From: Natronorubrum halalkaliphilum | GTDB lineage: Archaea > Halobacteriota > Halobacteria > Halobacteriales > Natrialbaceae | DNA: 64,000 bases | Assembly: GCF_009834785.1 (NCBI RefSeq) | Contig: NZ_WUYX01000038.1 | Coordinates: forward strand, 126,947 to 190,946 | Direction: 5' to 3' | Part shown: one piece after another, positions 15,301 to 22,944 of the stretch | Position numbering within the stretch: the first letter of the stretch is position 1 | Layout of the letters: the number at the start of each line of letters is the position of its first letter | Notes under the pieces: generated by a model | What the model was told of the DNA's origin: nothing | Databases searched by the model: none | The model's input: only the letters and a program-made list of their open reading frames with translations | Program-made: the position numbers and the translations under genes

Positions 15301-16317
15301 GACGCACTGGTCGTGAGTGCCGCCGAAGAGACCGAACTGACGGTCGAGTTCGCCGGAACGCCGACTGCGGACGACACCGCGACACCAGTCGAACGGACCG
15401 TCGATGAAGGCTGGAACTTCGTCGCCCCGTCGACGTTCGACGATCCCGAAGCGGCCTTCACTAGCACGGAGGAAGTCCTCCGCGTTCAGCAGGTCCAAGA
15501 CGAACCGCAGTCGGAAATGGTTCCTGACGGAAGCTTCAGCGGCGTAGAAACGTTCGACTCGAGTGGAGAGGTCAATCCGTTCGCCGGCTACTTCGTGTTC
15601 GTTGAGGATGACGGGACGATGGCCGGAGCGACCAACGACGGCATGACGCTCCGACAGGCGTACGACAACCTCAACTACAGCGACGACTCCTTCGACTCGA
15701 TCGAAGGTACCGTGACTAGTACGGTGACCAATGAACCGATCGAAGGTGCCGAAGTGTCTGTCGAGGGAACGTCGCTCAGCGCGACGACCGACGAGGACGG
15801 ACACTACACGATCCCGGCAGTGTTCGAAAGCGATGACCGACACGTGACGATCGACGCCGAAGGCTACGAAGCGAAGACGCTCGAGCCGTCCGCTGGCGAA
15901 CTCGACGCCGAACTGCAGGACAAGGTCCACTTCACTGTCAATGACTTCAGCGTGGACGAGACCGATCTCGAGATCGGTGACGAGTTCGAAGTCACGTACA
16001 CGATCGAAAACGAGGGTAGTCAGGACGCCTGGCAGATCGTCTCGACCGAGTTCGGTGACGCCGTCTCGGATGCCCGAATGAACGAAAGTACGTGGCAGGT
16101 CGACTCCTCAGGTATCGAACTCGAGGCAGGCAACTCGACCGAGGTCACCGTAACCGGTGAGGTCGGCGAGTTCATCGTGACCGAACCTCAGGAACCTCAG
16201 GAGATCGGCGTGTTCACCGACGATGACTCTGCAACGGTAGACATCACCGTCAGCGAATCGAGCGAATCGACGAGTGGAGAGACAGCCGCTGTAAGCGCAG
16301 CGCCGGTTGGAGCCTAA
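12391..16317 (+). CDS. Large secreted subtilisin-like serine protease (S8) with C-terminal beta domains
   Basis: 1308 residues. MIRKLSLSAAFVVLMAVMMV is a Sec-type signal peptide ending near AMAAGG (no twin arginine). An inhibitor_I9-like propeptide follows (about 50-165), then the S8 catalytic domain (about 190-510). The catalytic triad is in VIDTGVDADHPE (Asp), NGHGTHVAGT (His) and GTSMAAPHVAG (Ser), with SSSGNDGPG supplying the oxyanion Asn. The C-terminal 780 residues contain three carboxypeptidase-regulatory-like repeats (starts ITGNVVDDEGETV, LNGTVTDAETGDP and IEGTVTSTVTNEP) and a CARDB-like last domain (HFTVNDFSVDETDLEIGDEF). There is no PGF-CTERM tail or terminal helix, so it is probably released or held by other contacts. 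A PGF-CTERM CARDB protein is encoded 69 bases downstream and may share its promoter. Confidence 0.92.
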   Translation: MIRKLSLSAAFVVLMAVMMVTSPIAMAAGGTAGADDADRTQDFTVDDVQTQSGEDVYIESELEQAAAEEDTVEVFVRMDAAESETYAQVTGDAQSMGDSQTALKQEAEITQSQLELHAEELGDDLEIVNEFWITNAALVEVDADRVDELTRIDGVSELHPNYEVEMAQPVATDEQASDDVGPADHGETTYGLDQVNAPHVWDEFDTTGEGVTAAVIDTGVDADHPEFEDYDENNWAEFDFDGSEIDSEPYDVNGHGTHVAGTVLGGNASGPHIGVAPDAELLAINVFPGMPEEGSTTLSAIVAGMEHAVEEGADVANLSLGGGGYAGIYIDVIKNAKESGTHIVSSSGNDGPGSEGTPANVYNGTAVGASDVDRDIADFSTGTEIDTHEEWGFIAPESWPDEYATPDVSAPGVDVYSAVPGGGYSDTYSGTSMAAPHVAGTVALLMAQDDELSPSEAKPVLEETATKPYHEDISGNVIADAGENNESLYDDDVRDIRYGYGIIDAYAASAAIDAQSSEITGNVVDDEGETVSEPTRVTLEEVDREVTSQYDGYAFDVTSGEYELTAADAFGYSDGNATVSVGEDESVEENISVERELDVEQLGFQPDEVEAEEPFALGVHVAHLENLTVDLTDESTVAEENVDIFLLDEMDDADPTELDLGEVNEFEEPVSGLVSIHVDGEAGDMFAFEHTFDGVNNEPIDIETGPITVVDEMEDPESLVIGEHDQLEEDLISNQMRTGNVTIENPANETRNGTLMWDLEGVGVFGDEFEVEPNGEHVTEIDLHLGDDPAPWSFAFGAGDTAEQELTLVDDTGEADHKEFETELVTGSLNGTVTDAETGDPVSGVTVMASDGFNLIETTTDSAGEYHLQPDAPGEWQVMAESGSYGPIQDTVTISEDLDPVEQNLEIGTTPEFTFTVDEGEAASIGLPADVEGGTVDDVVPAEANVIVWAYDTESNEWASVNGTHEVSALDALVVSAAEETELTVEFAGTPTADDTATPVERTVDEGWNFVAPSTFDDPEAAFTSTEEVLRVQQVQDEPQSEMVPDGSFSGVETFDSSGEVNPFAGYFVFVEDDGTMAGATNDGMTLRQAYDNLNYSDDSFDSIEGTVTSTVTNEPIEGAEVSVEGTSLSATTDEDGHYTIPAVFESDDRHVTIDAEGYEAKTLEPSAGELDAELQDKVHFTVNDFSVDETDLEIGDEFEVTYTIENEGSQDAWQIVSTEFGDAVSDARMNESTWQVDSSGIELEAGNSTEVTVTGEVGEFIVTEPQEPQEIGVFTDDDSATVDITVSESSESTSGETAAVSAAPVGA

Positions 16318-16386
16318 GCACCGACGGGATACTCTCCACGATCTCAACTAATCAATGATACAACAGACAACTGCGAGGTGTTCGGA

Positions 16387-17769
16387 ATGAGCGGCACGCG
16401 GGGACGAGTGAGTGCCATCGCACTCGCGATAGTGATGGTACTCTCCGTCGTCGCCGTCGGTGCCGCTGCTCCGGCACTCGCGGACGAAGAGGTACCCGCC
16501 GCGTACTACGGTGAGGTGACAATTGACGGCGACCCGGCCCCCGAAGGCACGACCGTGACCGCCATCGTTGACGGTGAACAGCGCGGTTCCGTCGTTGTCG
16601 ATGAAGCGGGACAGTACGGCGACACGACCCGCGATGCCGAGCGCCTCGAGGTGCCCGGCTCATCGGGCGATGGCGAGGTCACCTTCCTCGTTAACGGCGA
16701 GGAAGTCGAGACCGATCCGTCCACCGTCGAGTGGAGCTCCGGCGATCTTCAACAAGTCGATCTCGAGGCCGAAGACATCGGAACACCATCGTTCACCGTC
16801 GAAATCGACGAGGACGCATCGAACACGTCCGTCGAACCGAACGCGACCGCAACCGTCGTCGCCGACGTCGAGAACACCGGCGACGGACTCGGGAAACAGC
16901 CGGTCGAGTTCGCGGTCAACGACACCCTCGAGGACACCGTCGACGGCGTCCAACTCGAGCCGGGCGAAACCGAAACCGTCGCGTTCGACACCGAACTCGA
17001 GGGCGAGACGACGGTCGAGGCGACCGTGTCGACGCTCGACGACGAGGCGGCGGTAACGCTCAGTTCGGAGGACGATCCGGGAACGGGGCCGGGACTTCCG
17101 GTACCCGATCCGGATCCCGAGCCTGACCGACCCGACTTCGAGGTTATCGATGGCGAACTGAGCCAGAACGAAGTCGGAGTCGGTGAAACTGTCGAGGTAA
17201 CCGCGACGGTCGAGAACGTCGGCGAAAGCGGAACCGACACCGTCGAACTGCTCGTCGATGGCGAGGTAGAGACACAGCAAAAGGCCACGATCGACGCGTC
17301 CGGTACCGCGGACGTGACGTTCGAGCTCACCCTCGAACAGGCGGGAACGTACGACGTCGCAGTCGGTGAACACACCGTCGGCACGCTCACCGTGCTCGAG
17401 GACGACCCCGACGCGTTCGACGTGTCCGATGTCCAGGTCGACGACACTGACCTCGAGGTCGGCGAGTCGACCGACGTCTCCGCGACGGTCGAGAACGTCG
17501 GCGACGAGGCGGGGACGTTCACCGCCGAACTGCTCGTCGACGGCGAGGTCACCGACGAGACGGACATCGCCCTCGAGGCCGGCGAAACCGAAACCGTGAC
17601 GTTCACCGCGTCGTTCGACGACCCCGGTGAGTACGAGGTTACCGTCAGCGATGCCGACGGCGTGACGGTTTCGGTCGAAGACGACGATACTGACACCGTC
17701 CCCGGCTTCGGCGTCACTGCGGCGATCGTCGCCCTGCTGTCGGCTGCGATCATCGCGCGTCGACGGTAG
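16387..17769 (+). CDS. Secreted CARDB-repeat protein with PGF-CTERM surface anchor
   Basis: 460 residues from ATG 16387, preceded by GAGGTG six bases away, which favours this ATG over the in-frame GTG at 16378. An N-terminal signal (ALAIVMVLSVVAVGAAAPAL) is followed by a carboxypeptidase-regulatory-like beta domain (about 30-125). Three CARDB domains follow (about 135-225, 250-340 and 350-430), each with NVGESGT/NVGDEAGTF-type strands and a GETETVTF strand. A Pro/Asp linker (PVPDPDPEPDRPD) separates the first two. The C-terminus VPGFGVTAAIVALLSAAIIA plus RRR is a PGF-CTERM signal, processed by archaeosortase A and replaced by a lipid anchor. It follows the subtilase on the same strand, suggesting a cell-surface pair. 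The ligand is unknown. Confidence 0.9.
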   Translation: MSGTRGRVSAIALAIVMVLSVVAVGAAAPALADEEVPAAYYGEVTIDGDPAPEGTTVTAIVDGEQRGSVVVDEAGQYGDTTRDAERLEVPGSSGDGEVTFLVNGEEVETDPSTVEWSSGDLQQVDLEAEDIGTPSFTVEIDEDASNTSVEPNATATVVADVENTGDGLGKQPVEFAVNDTLEDTVDGVQLEPGETETVAFDTELEGETTVEATVSTLDDEAAVTLSSEDDPGTGPGLPVPDPDPEPDRPDFEVIDGELSQNEVGVGETVEVTATVENVGESGTDTVELLVDGEVETQQKATIDASGTADVTFELTLEQAGTYDVAVGEHTVGTLTVLEDDPDAFDVSDVQVDDTDLEVGESTDVSATVENVGDEAGTFTAELLVDGEVTDETDIALEAGETETVTFTASFDDPGEYEVTVSDADGVTVSVEDDDTDTVPGFGVTAAIVALLSAAIIARRR

Positions 17770-18109
17770 CGCTACCGTCGCCGACGCACTTCGAAGACGG
17801 CTTTTCTTTCGAGAACTCGCGCCATCCGAGCAGTCTCGCCGATCTTCGGTGGGGACTCGGCAGCGACCGCGTCGTCAGATTGCGATCGGCTGATTCGCGA
17901 TTCGTGATCCGTTATTCGTGATTCGACTGCAGAAGTCCCCGTCAGTGATTACCGTCGGCTCCGAGGACAAAACGTATCGATGCGGCGAATCCCGGCACTA
18001 GAGTGGCGCTGCACTCGAGGCTCGGGTAAACCGTCGTTACGCCGAGAGGGTTAATATTCCCAACCTGTGCCCTCGTATTTATTTGGGATGGTCTCGTCAG
18101 CCTGTGCAG
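17770..18109. other. Intergenic region with short direct repeats and promoter
   Basis: 340 bases without a gene. Around 17890-17930 the words GATTCG, CGATTCGTGAT and TTATTCGTGATTCG recur, giving a short irregular direct repeat of unknown meaning. TATTTATTT at 18076-18084, about 28 bases before ATG 18110, is a good TATA element for the regulator that follows. Confidence 0.45.
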
Positions 18110-18790
18110 ATGGCAACACTGATCGAGTTTTCGGTGTCGGCCGAGGAGTTTCCGCTCGGTCAACTGTTCACGGCGATTCCGGAGGCCACTGTCGAACTCG
18201 AGCGCATCGTTCCGACGGACGGATCGGTGTTTCCGTACCTCTGGATCGGCGGCGCAACCCGGAGCGAGGTTGCGACGGCACTCGAGACGTCGACGGCGGC
18301 GGAGACGTTCACGCTAATCGACGAGGTCGCGGGCAGAGGGCACCTCGTTCGAGCGACGTGGGATCCGACGGTAAACGGGATCATCGGAGCGATCATCGAA
18401 TCGGCCGTGACAGTGCTGTCGGCGACCGGGAAACGCCGACGGTGGCGGTTCACCCTTCGAGCAGATGATCACGCCGCAATCGGACGGTTTCAGGATTCCT
18501 GTCGGGAGCACGGCGTTCGAATCGACGTCTTGCGACTCCAGCCTCTCGAGTATTGTGACGGGGACGCCGAACTCACGGCGGCACAACTCGAGGCGCTCGA
18601 GTTGGCGTTCGAACAGGGGTACTTCGATGATCCTCGCCGGGCGACGTTAGACGAGTTAGCGACCGAACTCGAGATTACACGTCAGTCGCTGGCGGGCCGA
18701 CTTCGGCGCGGGCACCGAAACCTGCTCGCTCGACAGTTCGGATTCAGCGAGCGGTCGATCGACGGGATTTCGTCGTCGGTCGCCAGATGA
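18110..18790 (+). CDS. HTH_10 (bacterio-opsin-activator family) transcriptional regulator
   Basis: 226 residues from ATG 18110, at leaderless distance from a TATA element. The N-terminal 150 residues form a small-molecule or protein-sensing domain of the BAT type (MATLIEFSVSAEEFPLGQLF, with VRATWDPTVNGIIGAIIESA in the middle). The last 70 contain HTH_10: LTAAQLEALELAFEQGYFD, then LDELATELEITRQSLAGRL and a basic end HRNLLARQFG. These regulators bind DNA in haloarchaea and are often tied to light, oxygen or redox responses. The effector here is unknown. A HalOD1 protein is encoded 330 bases downstream on the same strand, beyond a family-2 repeat. Confidence 0.9.
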   Translation: MATLIEFSVSAEEFPLGQLFTAIPEATVELERIVPTDGSVFPYLWIGGATRSEVATALETSTAAETFTLIDEVAGRGHLVRATWDPTVNGIIGAIIESAVTVLSATGKRRRWRFTLRADDHAAIGRFQDSCREHGVRIDVLRLQPLEYCDGDAELTAAQLEALELAFEQGYFDDPRRATLDELATELEITRQSLAGRLRRGHRNLLARQFGFSERSIDGISSSVAR

Positions 18791-18811
18791 TCGTGGCTGT
18801 AACTGGAGGTG

Positions 18812-18921
18812 ATACTGTCGGACAGCAGTCAATACGATGTCGGTCGCGGATTCGCGGCCGTCACCGTCTGAGACGGCCGCAGTAGCGCGACCGATCTTCA
18901 CGTCGTTCTGTTCGACAGTAT
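18812..18921 (+). repeat. Family-2 intergenic palindromic repeat, copy 2 (with compensatory changes)
   Basis: 110 bases beginning ATACTGTCGGACAGCAGTCA and ending GTTCTGTTCGACAGTAT, matching copies at 8467-8573 (inverted) and 41771-41879. The inner arms are TCGGTCGCG and CGCGACCGA instead of CCGATCGT and ACGATCGG. The arms therefore differ in sequence from the other copies but still pair, with changes on both sides. Confidence 0.8.
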
Positions 18922-19002
18922 GAGGACAATAGCCGTCGGCCACGTTATCCGGTAACTATCCACGATCATGACTCAGCGGACGGCTACTCGTCCGGCGAAC
19001 GC

Positions 19003-19045
19003 TCTACCAGCTGGTGTGTGGCGGACGATCTATCAGCTGGCGTGT
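19003..19045. promoter_or_regulatory. Tandem operator-like direct repeat upstream of the HalOD1 gene
   Basis: TCTACCAGCTGGTGTGT (19003-19019) is repeated as TCTATCAGCTGGCGTGT (19029-19045), 26 bases apart start to start. Each contains the dyad CAGCTG; the first is the perfect 10 bp palindrome ACCAGCTGGT. An AT-rich stretch, TTATTTAAGAATATT, follows at about 19059. Two sites in the same phase before a gene suggest a dimeric regulator, but which protein binds is unknown. Confidence 0.35.
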
Positions 19046-19120
19046 AGTATATGCACCATTATTTAAGAATATTACATAGTAAGGACACGACCTACCGGTC
19101 TCTCCACAGTAACACAGAGT

Positions 19121-19444
19121 ATGCCCTCCGCGAACGACCCTGCAGACGCGGCAGAGACGCACGAGCCGAGTTACGTCGCGACGTTCGATCCGGACGCCGG
19201 CGAACGGGCGAGCGAAGCCGTCGTGACGGCAGTCGCAGCGCTCGTCGGCGCGAAACCGATCGAACTCGAACCGCTGTACGACGCGGTGGATCCGGACGCG
19301 CTCGATTCGTTGGTCGATCACGCACGACGTGTCGACGACGCCGGAACCCACGAACTCCGGTTTACCTACGAAGGGTTCGATATCGGCGTCCAGAGCGACG
19401 GCCAGGTCCGAATCCAGGACGCTTCTCTCGCGTCGAATTCGTAA
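19121..19444 (+). CDS. HalOD1 (halobacterial output domain 1) protein
   Basis: 107 residues. Residues 25-100 match the HalOD1 pattern: an N-terminal helix VVTAVAALVGAKPIELEPLY, then DAVDPDALDSLV, and a beta hairpin LRFTYEGFDIGVQSDGQVRI. HalOD1 is found alone or fused to sensor and receiver modules in haloarchaea and is thought to act as a signalling output. Its biochemical activity is not established. The motif ELEPLYDAVDPDALDSL is closely shared with the second copy at 34257-34514. It lies downstream of the HTH_10 regulator at 18110-18790. Confidence 0.85.
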   Translation: MPSANDPADAAETHEPSYVATFDPDAGERASEAVVTAVAALVGAKPIELEPLYDAVDPDALDSLVDHARRVDDAGTHELRFTYEGFDIGVQSDGQVRIQDASLASNS

Positions 19445-19524
19445 CTCGAGTAAGCGCTCGGTTCTCGGCTCGAGTCTCGTACTGTCGTCGAGGTGCTCCG
19501 TTTTAGACGGGGCGGAGTCGGGCG

Positions 19525-19554
19525 TTTTCAGTTTCAGTTTCAGTTTCAGTTTCA
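19525..19554. repeat. Short tandem repeat, GTTTCA unit
   Basis: Four perfect GTTTCA hexamers (19531-19554) follow an imperfect GTTTTCA. They lie between the stop of the HalOD1 gene and the convergent end of the hydrolase gene. A slippage-prone tract with no evident coding or terminator role; the surrounding bases show no stem. Confidence 0.8.
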
Positions 19555-19622
19555 ATCCCCCCGCGCCCGCTCTTCCTACCGCCCGCTCGCGTCCCCTTCC
19601 GATCGCCCTCGGACCGCGACCG

Positions 19623-20486
19623 TCAATCGTGTTCCTCGAGAAAGCCGAGCAGTTCGTCGTTCACCGTGTCCGCGTTCTCGATGAAAAAGCAGTGAGAGCC
19701 TCCTTCGAAGCGTTCGAGTCTGGCGTTCGGGATCGCTTCCTCGAGCAGCCGTGCGTTTCCGGCGGGGACGACTCGATCCTCGGTTCCGTGCATGATCAGC
19801 GTCGGGACCCGAATCCCGTCGAGTCGATCGCTGACGTCGAAGTTCAGGACGGCGGCGGCCTGGGCCTCCCGGGCCGGGTCGCCGGCGTCCTGCTCGAGTC
19901 GCCACTCGATGATCCGGTCCATCAAGTGTGGGTTCCGGTTCGTAAAGCGTTCGGTGAACGCGGGTCGCATCCGGTGGCGAATCGTCTCCCGTTCGCTCGC
20001 TCTCTTCGGGACGTCGAAGATGAACTCCTGGGTTTCCTCCGGGACGGGCATCGAGTCGGGGCCGCCGTGGCTGGTACAACAGAGGGTGAGCGTCTTCGCC
20101 CGGGTGTACTCAATCGCGTAGCGCTGGGCGATCATCCCGCCCATGCTCGCACCGACGATGTGGGCCTCGCGGATCCCGGCGTCCTCGAGGACGGCCTCGA
20201 GGTCGGCCGCCAGCCCGCCGATGGAGTAGCCGGCCAACTTGAAGATCAGCGGGGCGCGGAGCTTTCGCGGGAGTCGCGGAAGCAGCGGTGGCAGTCCGGC
20301 GTCGGACCGGCCCGTCCCGCGGTTGTCGGGTGCGACCACGCGATAGTGGTCCCTGACGGCCTCGCGCTGCCAGCGCCACATCCATCGGCCGTAGCCCAGT
20401 CCCTGCACGAAGACGACCGGCGTTCCGTCGCCACCGTCGTCGGTCTCGTAATAAATCGACACGCCGTCTCGTATCGCCCGTGGCAT
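19623..20486 (-). CDS. Alpha/beta hydrolase-fold protein
   Basis: 287 residues from ATG 20486 (MPRAIRDGVSIYYETDDGGD). Fold landmarks: the oxyanion region VVFVQGLGYGRW, DNRGTGRSD, the nucleophile elbow VGASMGGM with its Ser, Asp in HGTEDRVVP, and His in GGSHCFFIE. It therefore has a full Ser-Asp-His triad and is probably an active esterase, lactonase or C-C hydrolase of the MenH/BioH type. The substrate cannot be read from sequence. A paralogue with the same C-terminal pattern (TVNDxxLGFLE) but no nucleophile Ser is at 47471-48295. The frame extends upstream to 20621 without family features. It is divergent from priL. Confidence 0.88.
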   Translation of the reverse strand: MPRAIRDGVSIYYETDDGGDGTPVVFVQGLGYGRWMWRWQREAVRDHYRVVAPDNRGTGRSDAGLPPLLPRLPRKLRAPLIFKLAGYSIGGLAADLEAVLEDAGIREAHIVGASMGGMIAQRYAIEYTRAKTLTLCCTSHGGPDSMPVPEETQEFIFDVPKRASERETIRHRMRPAFTERFTNRNPHLMDRIIEWRLEQDAGDPAREAQAAAVLNFDVSDRLDGIRVPTLIMHGTEDRVVPAGNARLLEEAIPNARLERFEGGSHCFFIENADTVNDELLGFLEEHD

Positions 20487-20660
20487 ACTCGGACTGACGT
20501 ATCGGACTCCCTTGAAATCGACCCTCGCTTCTCGATCGGCGATTCCCGAGAACGGGCGCTGGCAACCCGACGACGGAACGATCCAATCCCGGCTTACCCC
20601 CGACCCCGACCCGACGAACAATCAGCGGGTTTAACCCGGCGCAGTAATATCCAATTACCG

Positions 20661-21749
20661 ATGCAGCGACTGCACGCCCGGTACCCGTTTCTCGAGACAG
20701 CCCGCGACGCCGTGGCGACGGAGGCCGTCGATCTGGCCACCGTCGTCGAGCAAGATCGGGCGGTCGTCGACCGCGCCCGCGAGCGCGTGGTGGCGGCACT
20801 CGAGGACGGCGAAACCGGCGAGCCACGACGCGAGCCTCGGACCGAGTTGCTCTCCTATCCCGTCGCGCGCGTCCTCGTTTCGATGGTCGACGAACGCGTC
20901 CTCGTGCGCAAGTACGCCCGCGCCGAATCCACGACCGCCTACGACCGATTTACCGCGGACTTCGAGGAAACGACCGAACTCAAGAGCGTCGACTCGACGG
21001 GACTGGATCTCGAGACGCTCCTCGCGGAGTTCGACCTCGAGGAGGTAGTCCGGGAGACGGCCGCCGGCTATCGGATCGACGTGGGCACCTACGTCCCACT
21101 GGCCGAGGACCTCTGGGACGACGAGTGGCGACTCGTCAATCGCGCGCTGGCCGACGGCGAGGTCCCCGTCACGGAGGCCGAACTCCTCACCCTGCTACAG
21201 GAGGCGATCCGAACCCGGATCGAGGACGGCCTCCCGTTCGACGTTCCTCAGGTCATCGAGACGGCGCTCGAAGACGACGCCGCCGAGATTCGGGAGGTGC
21301 TCGCGGATCTCGAGTTGACCCGCGAGATCGACACCGTCGTTCCGGATCTCTTCCCGCCGTGTATGAAGGCCCTGCTGGACCAGATTCAGAAGGGCGAACA
21401 CCTGCCACACCACTCCCGGTTTGCGATCACGGCCTTCCTGACGAGCATCGGGATGTCGACCGACGAGATCGTCGACCTCTACCGAGTCAACTCCGCTTTC
21501 GGCGAAGAGATGACGCGCTATCAGACCGACCACATCCGCGGTGACTCCTCGCCGACGGAGTACTCGCCACCCTCGTGTGCGACGATGCAGTCCTACGGCG
21601 ACTGCGTCAACAAAGACGACCTCTGTGAGCGCATCCCGCATCCGATGGCGTACTACGAGAACCGGATCGACGACGCCGACGACGAGGAGATCGAAGACTG
21701 GCGCGAGAACGAGAGCGACGGCGAAAGCGAGTCGGCCAGCGGCGATTGA
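20661..21749 (+). CDS. priL: DNA primase large subunit PriL
   Basis: 362 residues from ATG 20661 (MQRLHARYPFLETARDAVAT). The helical N-terminal region carries YPVARVLVSMVDERVLVRKY, and the C-terminal Fe-S domain holds the four conserved cysteines: LFPPCMKAL, PPSCATMQSYGDC and DDLCERI. Together they bind one [4Fe-4S] cluster. PriL with catalytic PriS makes RNA or DNA primers for replication. priS is not in the window. The last 25 residues are an acidic tail (DEEIEDWRENESDGESESA). The frame is open for a long way upstream but that part is antisense to the hydrolase gene and is excluded. Confidence 0.95.
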   Translation: MQRLHARYPFLETARDAVATEAVDLATVVEQDRAVVDRARERVVAALEDGETGEPRREPRTELLSYPVARVLVSMVDERVLVRKYARAESTTAYDRFTADFEETTELKSVDSTGLDLETLLAEFDLEEVVRETAAGYRIDVGTYVPLAEDLWDDEWRLVNRALADGEVPVTEAELLTLLQEAIRTRIEDGLPFDVPQVIETALEDDAAEIREVLADLELTREIDTVVPDLFPPCMKALLDQIQKGEHLPHHSRFAITAFLTSIGMSTDEIVDLYRVNSAFGEEMTRYQTDHIRGDSSPTEYSPPSCATMQSYGDCVNKDDLCERIPHPMAYYENRIDDADDEEIEDWRENESDGESESASGD

Positions 21750-21827
21750 GCGCGAGATTGAAACACTCGAGTGATCGTCGAGACCACGGCCGATATTATC
21801 GAGGCCGAAGCTTCGACGTCTCGCCGA

Positions 21828-22229
21828 TTACTTTCGCGACGGATCGTCCGCGAGTTCGTCGGCCTGCCGTTGGATATCCTGAAGCGCTTGCTCTTGCTCG
21901 CCGCGGCTCAGCCCGCCCGACTCGACGTGTCGGCCGGAGTACTGTCGGGACGGGATCGCGTTCCAGACGTTCGACTCATCCGACTCGCTCGAGTCAGCGT
22001 CGGAGTCCCCGTCGGCCGCCCCCGCGGATCGAGACCGTCGGCGTCGAACCAACAGGAACCCACCGCCCGCGAGGAACGCGAGGACACCGATAGCAACGCC
22101 GGGACTCACGCCGACCGTTCGGACGAGAACCGACGAACCGAGCAAGATCGCCGCGGCCATGATCGCGGTCCGTTGGGTGCCGGAAAACCGTTTCTCGTCC
22201 GAACAGGATCGAGCGTTGGGACTACCCAT
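21828..22229 (-). CDS. Small two-helix membrane protein, unknown function
   Basis: 133 residues from ATG 22229. Two hydrophobic helices (TAIMAAAILLGSSVLVRTVG and GVAIGVLAFLAGGGFLLV) end in RRRRS, a positive-inside anchor. A hydrophilic C-terminal half rich in Ser, Asp and Glu follows, with WNAIPSRQYSGRHVESGGLS and a predicted helix RGEQEQALQDIQRQADELAD. Haloarchaea have many SHOCT-like or two-helix proteins with such a C-terminal short helix; the GGLSRGEQEQAL segment resembles that kind of motif but I do not claim the family. Convergent with priL. Confidence 0.6.
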   Translation of the reverse strand: MGSPNARSCSDEKRFSGTQRTAIMAAAILLGSSVLVRTVGVSPGVAIGVLAFLAGGGFLLVRRRRSRSAGAADGDSDADSSESDESNVWNAIPSRQYSGRHVESGGLSRGEQEQALQDIQRQADELADDPSRK

Positions 22230-22275
22230 ACGAACCGGTCATTTCGCCACCCACGAAAAGTCACCGACGAAACAA

Positions 22276-22539
22276 TTAGGCCGCGTTCTTTGCGTCCGCG
22301 TCGTCGTCCGCCTCGAGTCCGTCGCCGGGTTCGTTCATGACGTACGCGAGGCCGATGCCGACGACAGTCAACAGCAAGATAAAGCCGACGATAGCGCCGA
22401 CGAGCAACTCGGCACCGTCGGGCGTAAGACCGCCGTTGGCGCTGCCGTATTCGGCCCCGATATTCATCATGACGCCGAGCATCAGCAAGACCGAAGAGAC
22501 GGCGACGACGATTTCGATGATCTGGTCGCGATCGAGCAT
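22276..22539 (-). CDS. Small membrane protein with two transmembrane helices
   Basis: 87 residues from ATG 22539 (MLDRDQIIEIVVAVSSVLLM). Two hydrophobic helices (about 8-27 and 48-70, GAIVGFILLLTVVGIGLAYV) flank an extracellular-type loop (NIGAEYGSANGGLTPDGAEL). The tail is acidic (GDGLEADDDADAKNAA). It belongs to the common class of small haloarchaeal membrane proteins without known function. It is 46 bases upstream of, and co-directional with, the other small membrane protein at 21828-22229, so the two may be co-transcribed. Confidence 0.65.
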   Translation of the reverse strand: MLDRDQIIEIVVAVSSVLLMLGVMMNIGAEYGSANGGLTPDGAELLVGAIVGFILLLTVVGIGLAYVMNEPGDGLEADDDADAKNAA

Positions 22540-22944
22540 TGGTACATCGGTTTCGGCGGCCCGGCCAAAAGCGCTTCGAAGGGCGTGTACCGAGCGATCG
22601 GTGTGTCGGTTCAGATGTCGGTGTGGAGTGTCTGCGTCTCGGCTGCACGAGTATCGACGATCCGATTCCGGGATGGCCCGGCCGAGTCGCAAGGGGATCA
22701 AACGGTACGCGAACCGCCCGACAGGCGAGCAGTTCGGTATAAAACCCACACCGGCGGTTGCAGGCGCACCCGTTATTTTACTCGAGCGACTACCGTATAC
22801 GAATAGCCAGTCGACCACCACTCGTACGGACTGCTGTACCGAGTTACCGGTGCGACCACGGCGGCTGTGGTTGGGCCGGCATCGACGTACAGGAGACCGT
22901 CTCAGTCGATCAGCCAGTCGCTGATCGCATCACTTGACGCACCT
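22540..22944. other. Intergenic region, no recognised gene
   Basis: 405 bases between two divergent genes. GGTATAAAACC near 22736 is a plausible TATA-type element. The open frames here have shadow-like Arg/Ser composition. No repeat or RNA gene was recognised. Confidence 0.4.

Noticed and set aside
19525-19554. GTTTCA tract considered as a CRISPR or terminator
   Set aside because: The unit is 6 bases with no spacers and no stem; it is only a simple tandem repeat.
19329-20660. Long upstream in-frame extension of priL
   Set aside because: Crosses the HalOD1 gene in another frame and is antisense to the hydrolase; priL homology begins at ATG 20661.
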